Positions 10,051-21,895 of a DNA stretch of 23,848 nt are shown in pieces; position 1 is the stretch's first letter; the number at the start of each line of letters is the position of its first letter. The DNA comes from Entamoeba invadens IP1 (taxonomy: Eukaryota; Evosea; Mastigamoebida; Endamoebidae), in the NCBI RefSeq assembly GCF_000330505.1, contig NW_004440432.1:199825-223672 (forward strand). Reading direction: 5' to 3'. Below the pieces are notes generated by a model. That model was not told the DNA's origin and did no database searches. It worked only from the letters and a program-made list of their open reading frames with translations. A program made the position numbers and the translations under genes.

Positions 10051-10082
10051 TTCAAAACCTCGCGTTTTGAATTTGCGCAAAT
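10051..10082. repeat. GC-containing hairpin joined to a 12-bp palindrome
   Basis: TTCAAAAC (10051-10058) pairs with GTTTTGAA (10064-10071) around CTCGC. It is followed at once by the perfect palindrome ATTTGCGCAAAT (10071-10082). Confidence 0.75.
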
Positions 10083-11806
10083 ACATAAATTGTCATCGCA
10101 TAGAGTATACGTTATTAATACGTTATTTGCTATCAATTTATATTGTTTGAAATATCATGAATTGATTTATAATAAATTGTATTTTTTTGTAAAAAAAAAT
10201 TAAAAATTGTTAGATTAATTTGTTTTGTGATTTTGATAAATAAATCGACTTTTTCGATAATTTATATGTCTGCCAAATGTTTTCATTTAAACCAAGGTTA
10301 GTCTAGTGGTAAATCAAAAAATAGAAATAGATTATTTTTTTGTAAAAATCAACTGAAAGAATCATCTTTCAAAAAATCCATAAATAGCATTTTTAAAGAA
10401 AATCATGTGTTTCAAAATATACCTTTTTGATCTTAGGCAAAAAAATCTAAATTGAAAGAAATTATTTTTAAGATATTTACCATCTTCAGAAAAATTAACA
10501 ATCCTCATGAATCCCTTTATTATAAAAAAATAAAATTTTAACAACAATAATTTTAGTACTTTTATAAATTAAGACGTGTTTTATATCAAAAACGATGAAC
10601 AACATATATTGATTAATTTATGTATTTTTTATGTCGATGAAGCGATAATAATTATTATATATGATATCTTAAATAAAAACTCGTATTTTAATGAGTATTT
10701 CGCATTCAACTGCATTTTCAAAAAATGTGAAATAATAATTCGTTTTTGTCAAATTATATTTCTTAAATAAGCTCGAGGTTCTGACAATATTTTTTATTTA
10801 GAATTAATCATCAACGCAAAATACAAAATTATTATCACAAACCAAATGTAGTGTCAATAAGTGACAATGGTGATAAAATGTATTATTTTTAAAATGTTCC
10901 ATATAGTTTATGTTAAATGCGATAAGTTTAATATGTTATTACAAAAGTATTATATTTATATTTAATCTGTGTTGGTCGTATCAAATTTTTGCTATTGGTG
11001 CATTTAAAAACAGTTTACATGTGACTTGAATGGTCGTACTAATAACAATGCAGTTCAAATCTTTTTATTGATAAGCTCCTTTTTTAAAAAAAACTATGTC
11101 GATAAAAGTTTTTGAAAATGTAAAACACTTTTTATAAGTAACTTACTTCCGAACAATCACTTAAAAATCGGCACATTATAGAGATTTGTTGTGTTTAAAG
11201 CGTAAATATCCGAACTCTTGTCTGTTTAGTTATAAACAATTATTAACATAATTGAATTAATTCATCATGTTAACATATAATAACTTTGGTTGACAACAAA
11301 TAAATTTTCTGTTATGTTTAATAATTATTTTTTGGTTTTTTATAAACATTATTTCAATTCATTATCATATATATTATAATAAACTAGATCAACTCAATTT
11401 TTATCTTCGAATACTCAAATTAATTTAATATAATTAAATATTAACTAAAAATTTAATTTGTTGTATTTAAAAGATGATTCAATTCATTCAAAGATGATTG
11501 ATCAATTGACTTTTTCGTTTTATCTTATTTTACAACTAAAATATAATTATTTAAAAGTGATGTATTTAATAATTTTTAAAGATGACATCAATTTAATTTT
11601 TTAATTTGTTTAATTTAAAATCAATAATAATATATTTATTGTGTAGTTTGATAATAAAACGTTTTTAAAAATATTTTATTTCACAAATAAATAATATTGA
11701 GCATTGTAAATTAAATAATTAAACTGATTATTTGTACATTAATTTTATTTGCTTTAAATAAACAAAATAAACCAATATTTCAGAAACACTATAAAATAAC
11801 ACAATA

Positions 11807-11831
11807 TAAACTGGAAATAAAAAGTCTGTAC
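11807..11831 (+). repeat. Left TIR of mariner element 2
   Basis: Inverted match to 13333-13357 with one mismatch. Confidence 0.85.
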
Positions 11832-12067
11832 TCGATATAATTCTTTTTTGTGTGTTTTTTTTAATATTTTTTGGTAAAACGAATAATTAACAGAATAAAA
11901 TACATTTAAAAAGAGAAAAACACAGAACATAAAAAACTCATAAATTTTTTAAAAAAGAAAAATAATTATTTTTTAGATGAAAATTTTAAAAGAGTGGAAT
12001 TGAGTTTTAAAAAGTGGTAAAAAGTGGTTGAGTTTGGCAAATTGTCAAAGAACTTTTTTATTAAACA

Positions 12068-13115
12068 ATGAAACCAGTAATGAGGACGCGAGAAAGTAAA
12101 ATGTGTGATAAACTCCGTCATCAAAAATTAAAAGACGCATGCACGGATTTGATTAATGGAATATCAATAACAAAGTTTCAACTTCAAGACACCTTTCGAA
12201 AAGTACAGTTCATTCATTAAAAGTTAAGTTGAATGAAATCCACAATTTATTCCAAAATTAACAAAAATGGGAAGACCACCAAAAATCACAAAGGACGCTA
12301 TGAAAAACGTCGAAATGTCAACGATAATCAATCCACAATCAAGTAGTCATAAAGTTGGGATGGAAATTGGTCTAAGTGCAACAACAGTTAATTCTATACG
12401 CCACGAATTAAAATTTCATTATGGAAAAGCGATCAAAAGACCATGTTTAACAGATAAACATATTGAATCACGATACACTTTTTGTAGAAAACAGCTGTGG
12501 CAAAAGAATATTAATAAATGGACAAGTTGTGTCATTATCTCAGATGAAAGTCGTTTCTGTCTTCACTCCGATGGTATGATGATGTGGAAACCTTGGGGAT
12601 ATCACCCAGATACAATTTTTGAATCGACTCCCAAATATGACCGCTCTGTAATGGTCTGGGGAGCAATTGCAAAGGATTTCAAAAGCAAACTTGTCTTCTG
12701 TTCCAACAGACTCGATTCAGCTAAATATTTAGACATTCTAAAAGAATCGGGAGTTTTTGATGAAGCTGTTGAAAAGTGGGGACGAAAAAAATTTGTTTTT
12801 CAACAAGATGGAGCTCCTTGTCATACTTCAAAGACGACATTAACAAAACTACAGGGAATGGGCATCAAAGTACTTCAAAAATGGCCTGCTAACTCACCTG
12901 ATCTAAGTCCCATAGAACATCTATGGTCGATAATGGAAAAGAAAATAAGAGAAAAAACAAAAGTGTTTGAAAATGAACAAAAATTAAAAGAAGCTTTATT
13001 GCTTGTATGGGATGAAATCCCGATACAAACAATCAACAATTTGATTGAATCTATCCCAGAAAGATTCAAATTGTGTTTGAAATCAAAAGGTGGGTTTATT
13101 GGTGACAAACTTTAA
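12068..13115 (+). pseudogene. Tc1/mariner transposase, DD35E spacing, N-terminal frameshifts
   Basis: The catalytic part is open from 12267 to 13115 (282 codons): GRPPK linker, second HTH (VGMEIGLSATTVNSIRHELK), IISDESRFCLHSDG (first Asp), SVMVWGAIAKDFKSKLVFC, FQQDGAPCHTSK (second Asp) and SPDLSPIEHLW (Glu). I count 35 residues between the last two acidic residues. Upstream, an ATG at 12068 starts MKPVMRTRESKMCDKLRHQK and the first HTH, which needs one missing A near 12172-12174 to continue into KVSTSRHLSKSTVHSLKVKL, and one missing base near 12254 to reach PKLTKMGRPPK. Related to, but clearly distinct from, the transposase of element 1. If only the 12267 start is used, the protein lacks its first DNA-binding helix set. 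Confidence 0.88.
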
Positions 13116-13332
13116 TTATTAAAGTTAATAAGGTTTGTCGTGTGGAACGTATAAAATTTGGGTAATTCAGCTTAACTGTTGCATAATTCCCACATTATTC
13201 GCTGATTCTATTTTTGAATTGATTTTGGTTGTTATAAAAGTGTGTACTTCGAAATAAAAATTATGAAAAATAGATTTGAATCTTAATAAATATCGGGAAA
13301 ATACTCTAAAATAAACAAATTGATTAAAAATG

Positions 13333-13357
13333 GTACACACTTTTTATTTCCAGTTTA
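13333..13357 (-). repeat. Right TIR of mariner element 2
   Basis: Inverted match to 11807-11831. Its inner part, GTACACACTTTT (13333-13344), is also the perfect reverse complement of AAAAGTGTGTAC at 13236-13247, 85 bp inward. Confidence 0.85.
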
Positions 13358-13359
13358 TA

Positions 13360-13420
13360 CTCATTACCACGTGTGTAATCAATTTAAATGCTGTTATGTA
13401 TCTTTTTAAACATCAGTTAA
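13360..13420 (+). promoter_or_regulatory. Residual GAPDH upstream region
   Basis: Only 61 bp remain between the mariner TIR and the GAPDH ATG. They include CACGTG (13369-13374) and a TATGTATCTTTTTAAA stretch 10-25 bp before the ATG that could serve as a TATA-like core element. Entamoeba promoters and 5' UTRs are short, so the core may have survived while upstream elements were pushed 1.55 kb away. This is inference; no exact consensus match is claimed. Confidence 0.35.
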
Positions 13421-14390
<970 letters not shown>

Positions 14391-15721
14391 CTATTATATT
14401 TTAAATAATAACAATAATAATTAAATAATAAAATATTATGTTATAATAAAAACAAATGAATACTGATATAGATTTGTAAATTAATTAAATGATTTAGTTA
14501 AGTTTGTTTCTTTTCTTTTTATTATTTCTCTGAGCCGACATTGTTTTCATCAATTTTTTGGTTTCTTTTGCAACACTTTTTCTCCTTCTTAACTTGGGTG
14601 TTTTATAATTGTTATTTTGCATTGATAATTCAACATCTTCTAAAAAACACTCGGTTGATTTCCAACTTCGTTTCTCAATTTGAATTTTTTTGTCACTTAC
14701 AATTGTGTAAAATAAATTATCTTTTCTGTGTATTAATTTAATTTTCATTTTGTTATAATGTAAATTTACCAAACTCTATATCTATATGTTGTTCAGTTGG
14801 TTGTAATTTCTGATTTGTTTTTTCTTGTGTTTCACCAACATTTGTGCAATTATTTTCTTGTTCTAATATTTCGATAATTTTATTTTCATTATCGACCCCA
14901 AGCGCACTTGACTCGGCATCAGATTCAAAAACGGTTCTATTTTCCTTTCTATTTAAAATGATTATACAATCTATCAAAAATTGTTTCGATGTCAAAGGAA
15001 TTTCACTAAATAACTCTTTTTGTTTTTCGTTAATTGACATATTTTTCTCAGTGGTTTTTTGTTTTGTCGTCGTTTAATTAACTGTGTGTTATTTTGAAAA
15101 AATTTGACGTCCAATATTTTTAGATATTTTTTGAGTTTTTCTATAAAAACGTGAACATTTGGATGTGTTAACCCATTCAATCTGTTCAAAGCAGAATGAA
15201 AGCTTTCTGCACGATTTGATGTCCTTTCTGTTAATCCATAGACACACCAAACCCGTTTTTTAAAAGCCCCGATTAAATAATTGTTTTTGAAATAAATCAA
15301 CACTTTGTTTATATCTTCATCGTTGTTGTCTTTTACAATTTCATCAAATGCGAAATTAATTCTATATTCTGGTAGATAAGGAAAACACATTAACATTTTC
15401 GCTACAAATTTAAGTTGGTCTCCATCAACATACCTTTTTAAAGACCAAGATATGAAACTTTTCGAAACAATGATTGACAGTAATGAAAATGACAACATTT
15501 TATTATTGTATCTTTTTCAAAAAGTCTTCCAAAATAAACCAAATTGAAATCCCCGATTACAATTTTATTTTGATGAAAAATTGGTGTTTCACATAGCTCT
15601 TCGACTTTTTTAAATAAAACATCATAACTTTCAAGTGATTTGGATTTCATACAACAATAAAAAACTGGAAAACTTTGACCGTTTTGAAGACCTTGAATAG
15701 TATATAGTTGAGAAAAAAGTT

Positions 15722-16077
15722 CTAAATGTAAAACTGAAATTCTAATATAATATATATTTTATAATTTTATTTTAATCACAATGATAATATAATATATTAT
15801 TATCATATTTTTTAATATACAATATACAATATACAATATACAATATACAATATACAATATACAATATACAATATACAATATACAATATACTATATACAAT
15901 ATACTATATTCTATATACTATATACTATATACATTATTTTATGTTTTATGTTTGAATTTTTCAATTTATTGTGATAAAAATTAATATTAATATTAAAAAT
16001 AATAATAATAAAAGTTAATTGTTGAATAAAATGTAATATCATTTGAATTATTTTTTCGATGCAATTAAATAACAAAC
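15722..16077 (-). other. Spliceosomal intron (356 nt) in the MULE transposase
   Basis: It begins GTTTGTTA on the minus strand, the characteristic Entamoeba 5' splice site, and ends ACATTTAG. Splicing joins CCA-A to AA-CTT and yields TCPKLFSQLYTIQG, which fits the family pattern DGTFK..PK.F.QLYTIHG. The nearest alternative acceptor (TTAG, 18 nt upstream) would put a TAG in frame. Without splicing the catalytic domain has no continuous frame. It is long for an Entamoeba intron, usually 50-100 nt, because of the repeat array inside. Confidence 0.82.
15814..15932. repeat. (AATATAC)17 tandem repeat
   Basis: Eleven perfect 7-bp AATATAC units (15814-15890) followed by six variant units (TATATAC, AATATAC, TATATTC, then three TATATAC). 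It lies wholly inside the transposase intron. Confidence 0.95.
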
Positions 16078-16739
16078 TTGGACATGTTTTAAGAGTGCCA
16101 TCAATAAGAAGTATTGTTGATTGGCAAATTAAAGAAAAATATTCTTTTTTCCCAAAAATAACCATTTCTTTATCACAGTATAATATCAATTCTTTTTCTT
16201 CATCTGTAAATACAATTTGATCGGTTGATGTTGGGTTTGGAGCAATTTGTTTATTTAATTTCACAAACCTTTCTCCGGTTGAAAATCGTTTGGTCGAACC
16301 CAAAACATAATTTTCAGCGACTATTTCTAAAGTTGTTTTATATGTCGAGGAATTGCTTTTTGAAGAATCTCTAAGCAAACACGTGTAGTAATCATCAAAA
16401 TAATCAGAAGTTTCATGTCCGTGTTCTTTTTTACCACGAAATTCAAAATTGTCTAAATGACCATATTCATCTCGATGATACCAAATTAGTTTTCCGCATA
16501 CTCTACAACGAAAAGACCCGGTAGCGCGATCTTTTGGAGAAAATTTATAACCGTCAACATAAGGCATTTCTTCGCCTCTTTCAGATTGTAATATTACAAA
16601 ATGTGGAGGAGAAGGAAAATTTGATGATGGATTCTGATGAAATTCCATTTTTTAAATAAATGGTTTTTGTATTTTAACCCCCATAAAAATTACTAGGTTT
16701 TAATATACATAACGGTTTTAAATTATTATTGTATAATCA

Positions 16740-17456
<717 letters not shown>

Positions 17457-18863
17457 GTAATTCAGCACTACTCGGTTTTATGTTTTAAATAATCGTATTT
17501 GTTGATGGTGTATCTTAATATAAAATTTTTATATGTAAAAATGTTATTAAATTGTTTTGAAAATGTAACAATTTATATTTGAAAAATTAATATGTAATTA
17601 TTTCGATTTTAATAAAATAGTACTTTAACCTTACGATAATTTTGTTTTTATGAACATTTTTTGAAAAAAATTGTTGATGATAACACAAATGTTAGTGTTT
17701 TAATTTAAACATTTCTAAAAATTGAAAAAAAGGAAAATTTATAAATTATTGTTTGCGGGATATGTTTGTTTACTGTTTACATTTCAAAAGAGTCGCTACA
17801 ATGTTAGTTTTTTGTATATCATATCAAGTTCAAAAAAAAACAAAAACAATAAAATAAAAAGTGTTTTATATAAATCGGTAACATTATCGTATGGTTAAAA
17901 TGGTCTGATACAATTATGAATTTCTAGAAACATTTGTCTTATCTTAATCATTTTTCAAATAAATTTGTAATGAAAAGCGATTATTCTTATTGGTGTTTAG
18001 TTTTCATGTATTTTATAAAGAAGCTATTTACACTTTACAATAATTATAATAAAATAAAGTAAATTAACCACACAGTCAAAATAATATATTAATTATTATT
18101 CTGTTTTTATGAGTATTTGTAACACACAAAACAAGATTATTTTTGATTGTTTATAAACAAAAAATCATTTTTATATGATTATAAATACACATACAAATTA
18201 TATAAACAATTTCCACAAGTACATAGATGATTACAGGTAGTTAAAACCTCCCGTCTTTTTAACAGCTTCCACTTAATTTTATATATTTAAATAATATTAA
18301 TATAATAAAATGTATTGTATTGTTTTCAATGAAAGTTGAATATGTACAGTGCATACTTTTTCTGTCCGAGGTGTGTATCCTAGTTTGTATAACAATTTCA
18401 TTTTTTATAACTATTAAACCGATAAAAAGCGGTTAAAAAAACCAGAGCGTTCTTTTATCACTCTATAGAATGCGCTTTTTTTGTTTAATCCTTTTTGTTC
18501 AAAATCGTTTTTATGTAACTTTTGTTTATAAAAAGTAATTTTTGTTTAGAGTACACATATTTTTGTGTCAAAATAATTAAATTTATCAAATAATGATTAG
18601 TTATCCGTGTATTTATCATGTCCTCATTTTTGTGGTTATTCGATTAATGGTTAGTTATAAATAGATTTTAAGTGTTGTTGTGTCTTTTGGCATAAAAATG
18701 TGTTTTTGTATTCAAATAAAATATCATAAAATCATTAATTATTGGTATGAAACAACAAAAATATAAAAACATGATATTAGTAATTATTAAATACGCATAC
18801 AACCCTTTTATCATATTAAAACGAATATAATCTTGTTTTTAAACAAAAGATTAGTTGTTAAGT
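17457..18863. other. AT-rich region between GAPDH and the second MULE
   Basis: It holds the GAPDH 3' flank and the upstream flank of the MULE transposase. No further gene is seen. An imperfect hairpin region at about 18423-18481 (AAAAAGCG ... CGCTTTTT) is the only structured part I noticed. Confidence 0.45.
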
Positions 18864-20880
18864 ATGTCACAATACACAATTTTCAATTTAGAAACACATC
18901 GTCATCATTTAACAAATTCACCTGTAATGTATTACAATCAAACAACTATTCCATATCAAAGTTGTTATATACAACCCCAATTGATAACATCTGAACTTTT
19001 ACAACCAATATTTTCAACACCAAGTTTAGGAACGAATCTACCAGAATTACAAAATGTTCAACAAACACCATTTTTTTCTTTATCAAGGCAAAACATATTT
19101 AATTCAATTCCCCAAAATGTTGATATTCAGCCCTTTTATAACAACCAAGATAATACTAAGATAAACCACGTTCTCGAAACAGTTTTAAGTTCTAAAGGTA
19201 CTTATTTGCCGGTATTAGATGGAATTTTGTTTTACAAAGATGGAAACAGTAAAAATGGATTTAAATGTTCATGTTTTAGAGATTTGTGTAAAGTAAAAAT
19301 TAAAACAGAATTAGTAAAAGATGGTGATGTTTATAATTTTAAATCCTTTGTATTTGTTGGTGACAATATTCACGAACATAAAGATTGCCCACATTTAGAA
19401 AAATTAAATAGTATTAAAGACATTGGAAAAATAGCGTTAAATCATAATCCTCAGCTTCCTAGATCCGAAGGTATGAAAAATTTTGATTATTTAAAATACA
19501 AGTCCCGTCGTTCTTCTGGTAAAAAATTGTTTTCTGAAAAATACAACAAAATTCATAATGTTAAGGGAAATTTTGATGAACATGAATGTTATAATGAATA
19601 TCATATTTACAAAGATAATAAAATGGATATTTTTTGTTGTAAACAAAAATTAAAACAAATTACGAACATTGTCACTTTTTGTCTTGATGGAACTTTTAAA
19701 GCTGCCCGAAACCTTATTACCAGTCGTATACAATTCATGGAATATTAGCAAATGGACAATGTTTTAGATTGTTTCATTGTCTTTTGATGGACAAAATGAA
19801 AACCAATTATGACACAATGATTGATGTTGTAATGGGGTATGGTGTTACTTTCGGCATTTCAATGTTTCACAAAGAATCAACAACACTTGTAGATTTTGAA
19901 ATTCCAGTAATTCGTTCTCTAACAGAAAAAACAAAAACAAAAATTCAAGGGTGTTTGTTCCATTTTGGACAATGTATTTGGAGATATTGTCAAACCATTG
20001 GTTTAAAAAAGAGATTAGAAACTGATGAAAAATTATGTAATAATGTAAGAAGACTGAAATCTATCGCTTTTTGTCCAGTAGATGACATTCCTTGTGTATT
20101 CCAAAAGCTTAAAGAAGAAAGTATAAAAAAGAAGATGGCGATTTTATAAAAATTATAAATTACTTTGAAAAAACTTGGATAAAAGGATGTTTTATTCCCA
20201 AACTATGGTGTGTTTTTGGACAGAATAACAGGACGAACAATTATACTGAAAGTTACCATAATGTTTTTTTCAAAAGAATTGGAAGGAAAAAACCAACACA
20301 ATGGCAATGGTTGGAATGTATCAAAGATTACGAAAACGAAGAAATGCAAATTGTTTCTAAATGACAACAAGTGGACAATTTAAGCGTACTTCAAAAACAT
20401 ATCAAAAAGAAAATGAAGCAATCAAAAATCTCACAACAAATTACACAACTCAAATAACAACAAATTATTTACACGACTTTTTAGATGGAATATCCCTTGT
20501 TGTTAAAAAGTTCAGAGAGGAATGCCTGTATGAAGAATTACCATTTGAACAAAAAAACAAAAATTGATTATGAGGAAGAAAAATTAAAAGAAAAATTGGA
20601 AACAAATGATGTGGCAGAATCTATTGAAACATAAGAAAAAAATAAATTTTGTGAAAAGAATGTCAACAAAGTAAACATTTTAGATTATACAATAGAACAC
20701 GAAGAAAAAGAACATTTGGATAAAATAAAAAGTTCAACAAATAAAAAAACTAAACTAAATACTAAAACAAAAATTCAAAGTAATGATGTTTTTAAACCAA
20801 GAAAAAAACAAAATCGAGCAATATGTGGTTCACTTAGCAGTTTATTGAAAAGAATTAAAAAGGGTGTAATTCCTCTTTAA
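18864..20880 (+). pseudogene. Second MULE transposase pseudogene, at least four frameshifts
   Basis: The ATG at 18864 is preferred to a TTG nine bases earlier. An Asn/Gln-rich N-terminus is followed by a FLYWCH-like finger (DGILFYKDGNSKNGFKCSCF ... HEHKDCPH), then FCLDGTFKAARNL (first Asp). One T is missing near 19716, and the frame continues YQSYTIHGILANGQCF, LVDFE (second Asp), GCLFHFGQCIWRYCQ. An A is missing near 20128 before DGDFIKIINYFEKTW and RTNNYTESYHN (Glu); another near 20360 before MTTSGQFKRTSKTYQ; a further A-run shift lies near 20556, and an in-frame TAA at about 20632. A basic tail ends SSLLKRIKKGVIPL. All three catalytic acids remain. It is clearly divergent from the GAPDH MULE and has no intron in the sequence after DGTFK. 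TIRs were not found. Confidence 0.85.
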
Positions 20881-21330
20881 ACAACAAATGTATTATTTTT
20901 TTCTAAATAAATATATAAAGAAAAATTAAAATATTTAAATTTATAATTAAATATTATTTTAAACAAATATGTTTATTACTAAACATAACAGAAAAACACT
21001 AAACAAAAATCAGTATTTTGAAAAAATAAACAAAAATCGTTAAACAAAAAAGTTTCACCCACTCTATCTTGTCTAATTGACCAAAAATATTAAAATTTTT
21101 ATAAAGTCTGTTTTCTATTTGACAATATTGGGTTTTTACTATTATTTATAATAACAGTATTATATTTTAAAATAAAAATAAAGTGGTTTTTAACAGGCAA
21201 ATATTATAAGAAGGATTTTTGTCCGTTTATTAACCAAATAATAAAATTTGATTATTAAAAAACTATAAAAAATGATCATAAACAAATGAAGTATTCAAAT
21301 TCTTACGTATTTGAAAAATAAAATGAAAAG
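20881..21330. other. AT-rich downstream flank of the second MULE
   Basis: No gene seen. The right end of the element should lie here or beyond, but I could not find a matching inverted end. Confidence 0.4.
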
Positions 21331-21358
21331 ACGTAACAAGTTATTTGAGATTTCATAA

Positions 21359-21895
21359 CAGATACTCAAGAAATATCACATGAATTCACAATTCCACGTG
21401 AAATGAATACAATGATAAGCAGATTAATAGAATTTGCAATAACTTCACATTATATTAGATTTTCTTTGAAATTAAACCACTTTAAAACATCCAACGACAA
21501 ATAATCTCAATATAAAATGGTGCGAATTGAAAGTATCATATTTTCACAATCGTAAATAAACAGAAAAAGATCTTCATTTAAAAATTAAAAAACCTGAAAA
21601 CGAAAAACTAAAAAAAATAATAATGTTATTAACGAGTTCGCCGAAAAAATACGAACAAATAAATTGTATGCGTGAACTATAAACGCATTGTTAGTAAAGC
21701 TTGTTTTGTTCTGTGTAATTTAGGAAATTCAAAAACAGAAATAGATGCGTGATAGAAACTGTCTCTGTCAAGAACTTGCTGCTCTCGACACTCATTGATA
21801 AAAAATTCGAAAGGCAAATGGATCCAAATGTTATCAAAACATATTTAAAATATTTGTATTTACAAAGTGAGCAACTTAACATGGGAACCCCCTAA
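21359..21895 (+). pseudogene. Coding-like relic, unidentified
   Basis: Two coding-like plus-strand stretches separated by stop-filled sequence. The first, about 21362-21504, reads DTQEISHEFTIPREMNTMIS then RLIEFAITSHYIRFSLKLNH. The second, about 21718-21895, contains VSVKNLLLSTLIDKKFERQ then MDPNVIKTYLKYLYLQSEQL and a stop. Both have balanced codon use and helical, charged character unlike the neighbouring noise. I recognise no family. They may be pieces of one decayed gene or of another transposon. The minus-strand frame at 21691-21882 is the shadow of the second piece. Confidence 0.3.

Larger units (their letters stand above)
8920..11804. other. AT-rich gene desert with small structured motifs
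   Basis: No supported coding sequence in nearly 3 kb. The frames at 10362-10547 (minus) and 10576-10770 (plus) are Phe/Ile/Lys/Asn-rich and look like chance. Structured sites inside are the CTGAGGAT motif cluster (8968-9589), a hairpin plus palindrome (10051-10082) and a lone tRNA A-box-like motif (10299-10309). Confidence 0.5.
11807..13357 (+). mobile_element. Tc1/mariner element 2 (1,551 bp) with TIRs and TA target
   Basis: The left end TAAACTGGAAATAAAAAGT (from 11807) and the reverse complement of the right end (to 13357) match over about 25 bp with one mismatch (CTGTAC against GTGTAC). TA dinucleotides flank both ends (11805-11806 and 13358-13359), the classic Tc1/mariner signature. The element holds one transposase gene on the plus strand. 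Its right end is 63 bp from the GAPDH ATG, inside what should be the GAPDH promoter. Confidence 0.88.
14494..16648 (-). pseudogene. MULE transposase gene with one intron and frameshifts
   Basis: The ATG is at 16646-16648. Exon 1 (16648-16078, 190 codons plus 1 nt) has a FLYWCH-like zinc finger (GYKFSPKDRATGSFRCRVCG ... HGHE, residues about 33-85) and ends at the first catalytic Asp (LLIDGTLKTCP). After the intron, exon 2 starts at 15721 and reads LFSQLYTIQG, then VIGDFN (second Asp) and CCHFHYCQSLFRKVSYLGL. One base (a T near 15449-15451) is missing before KRYVDGDQLKF, after which ERTSNRAESFHSALNRLNG supplies the catalytic Glu. Further frame changes near 15060 and 14765 lead into a hydrophilic tail and a Lys/Arg-rich end (KLRRRKSVAKETKKLMK) stopping at 14494. 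All three acidic residues are present. Whether the last two frames belong to the transposase is uncertain. Confidence 0.82.

Noticed and set aside
10270..10370. tRNA gene
   Set aside because: Only an A-box-like stretch; no acceptor stem pairing, anticodon arm or B-box.
10362..10770. Two opposing small frames
   Set aside because: Composition is that of AT-rich noise with no motif or start context.
15440..15455. Programmed -1 frameshift in the MULE transposase
   Set aside because: The site (GGT CTT TAA AAA) is not a standard X XXY YYZ heptamer in the zero frame; a missing T in a T run is simpler and matches other breaks here.
15814..15932. CRISPR-like array
   Set aside because: 7-bp units with no spacers in a eukaryotic context; it is a simple tandem repeat.
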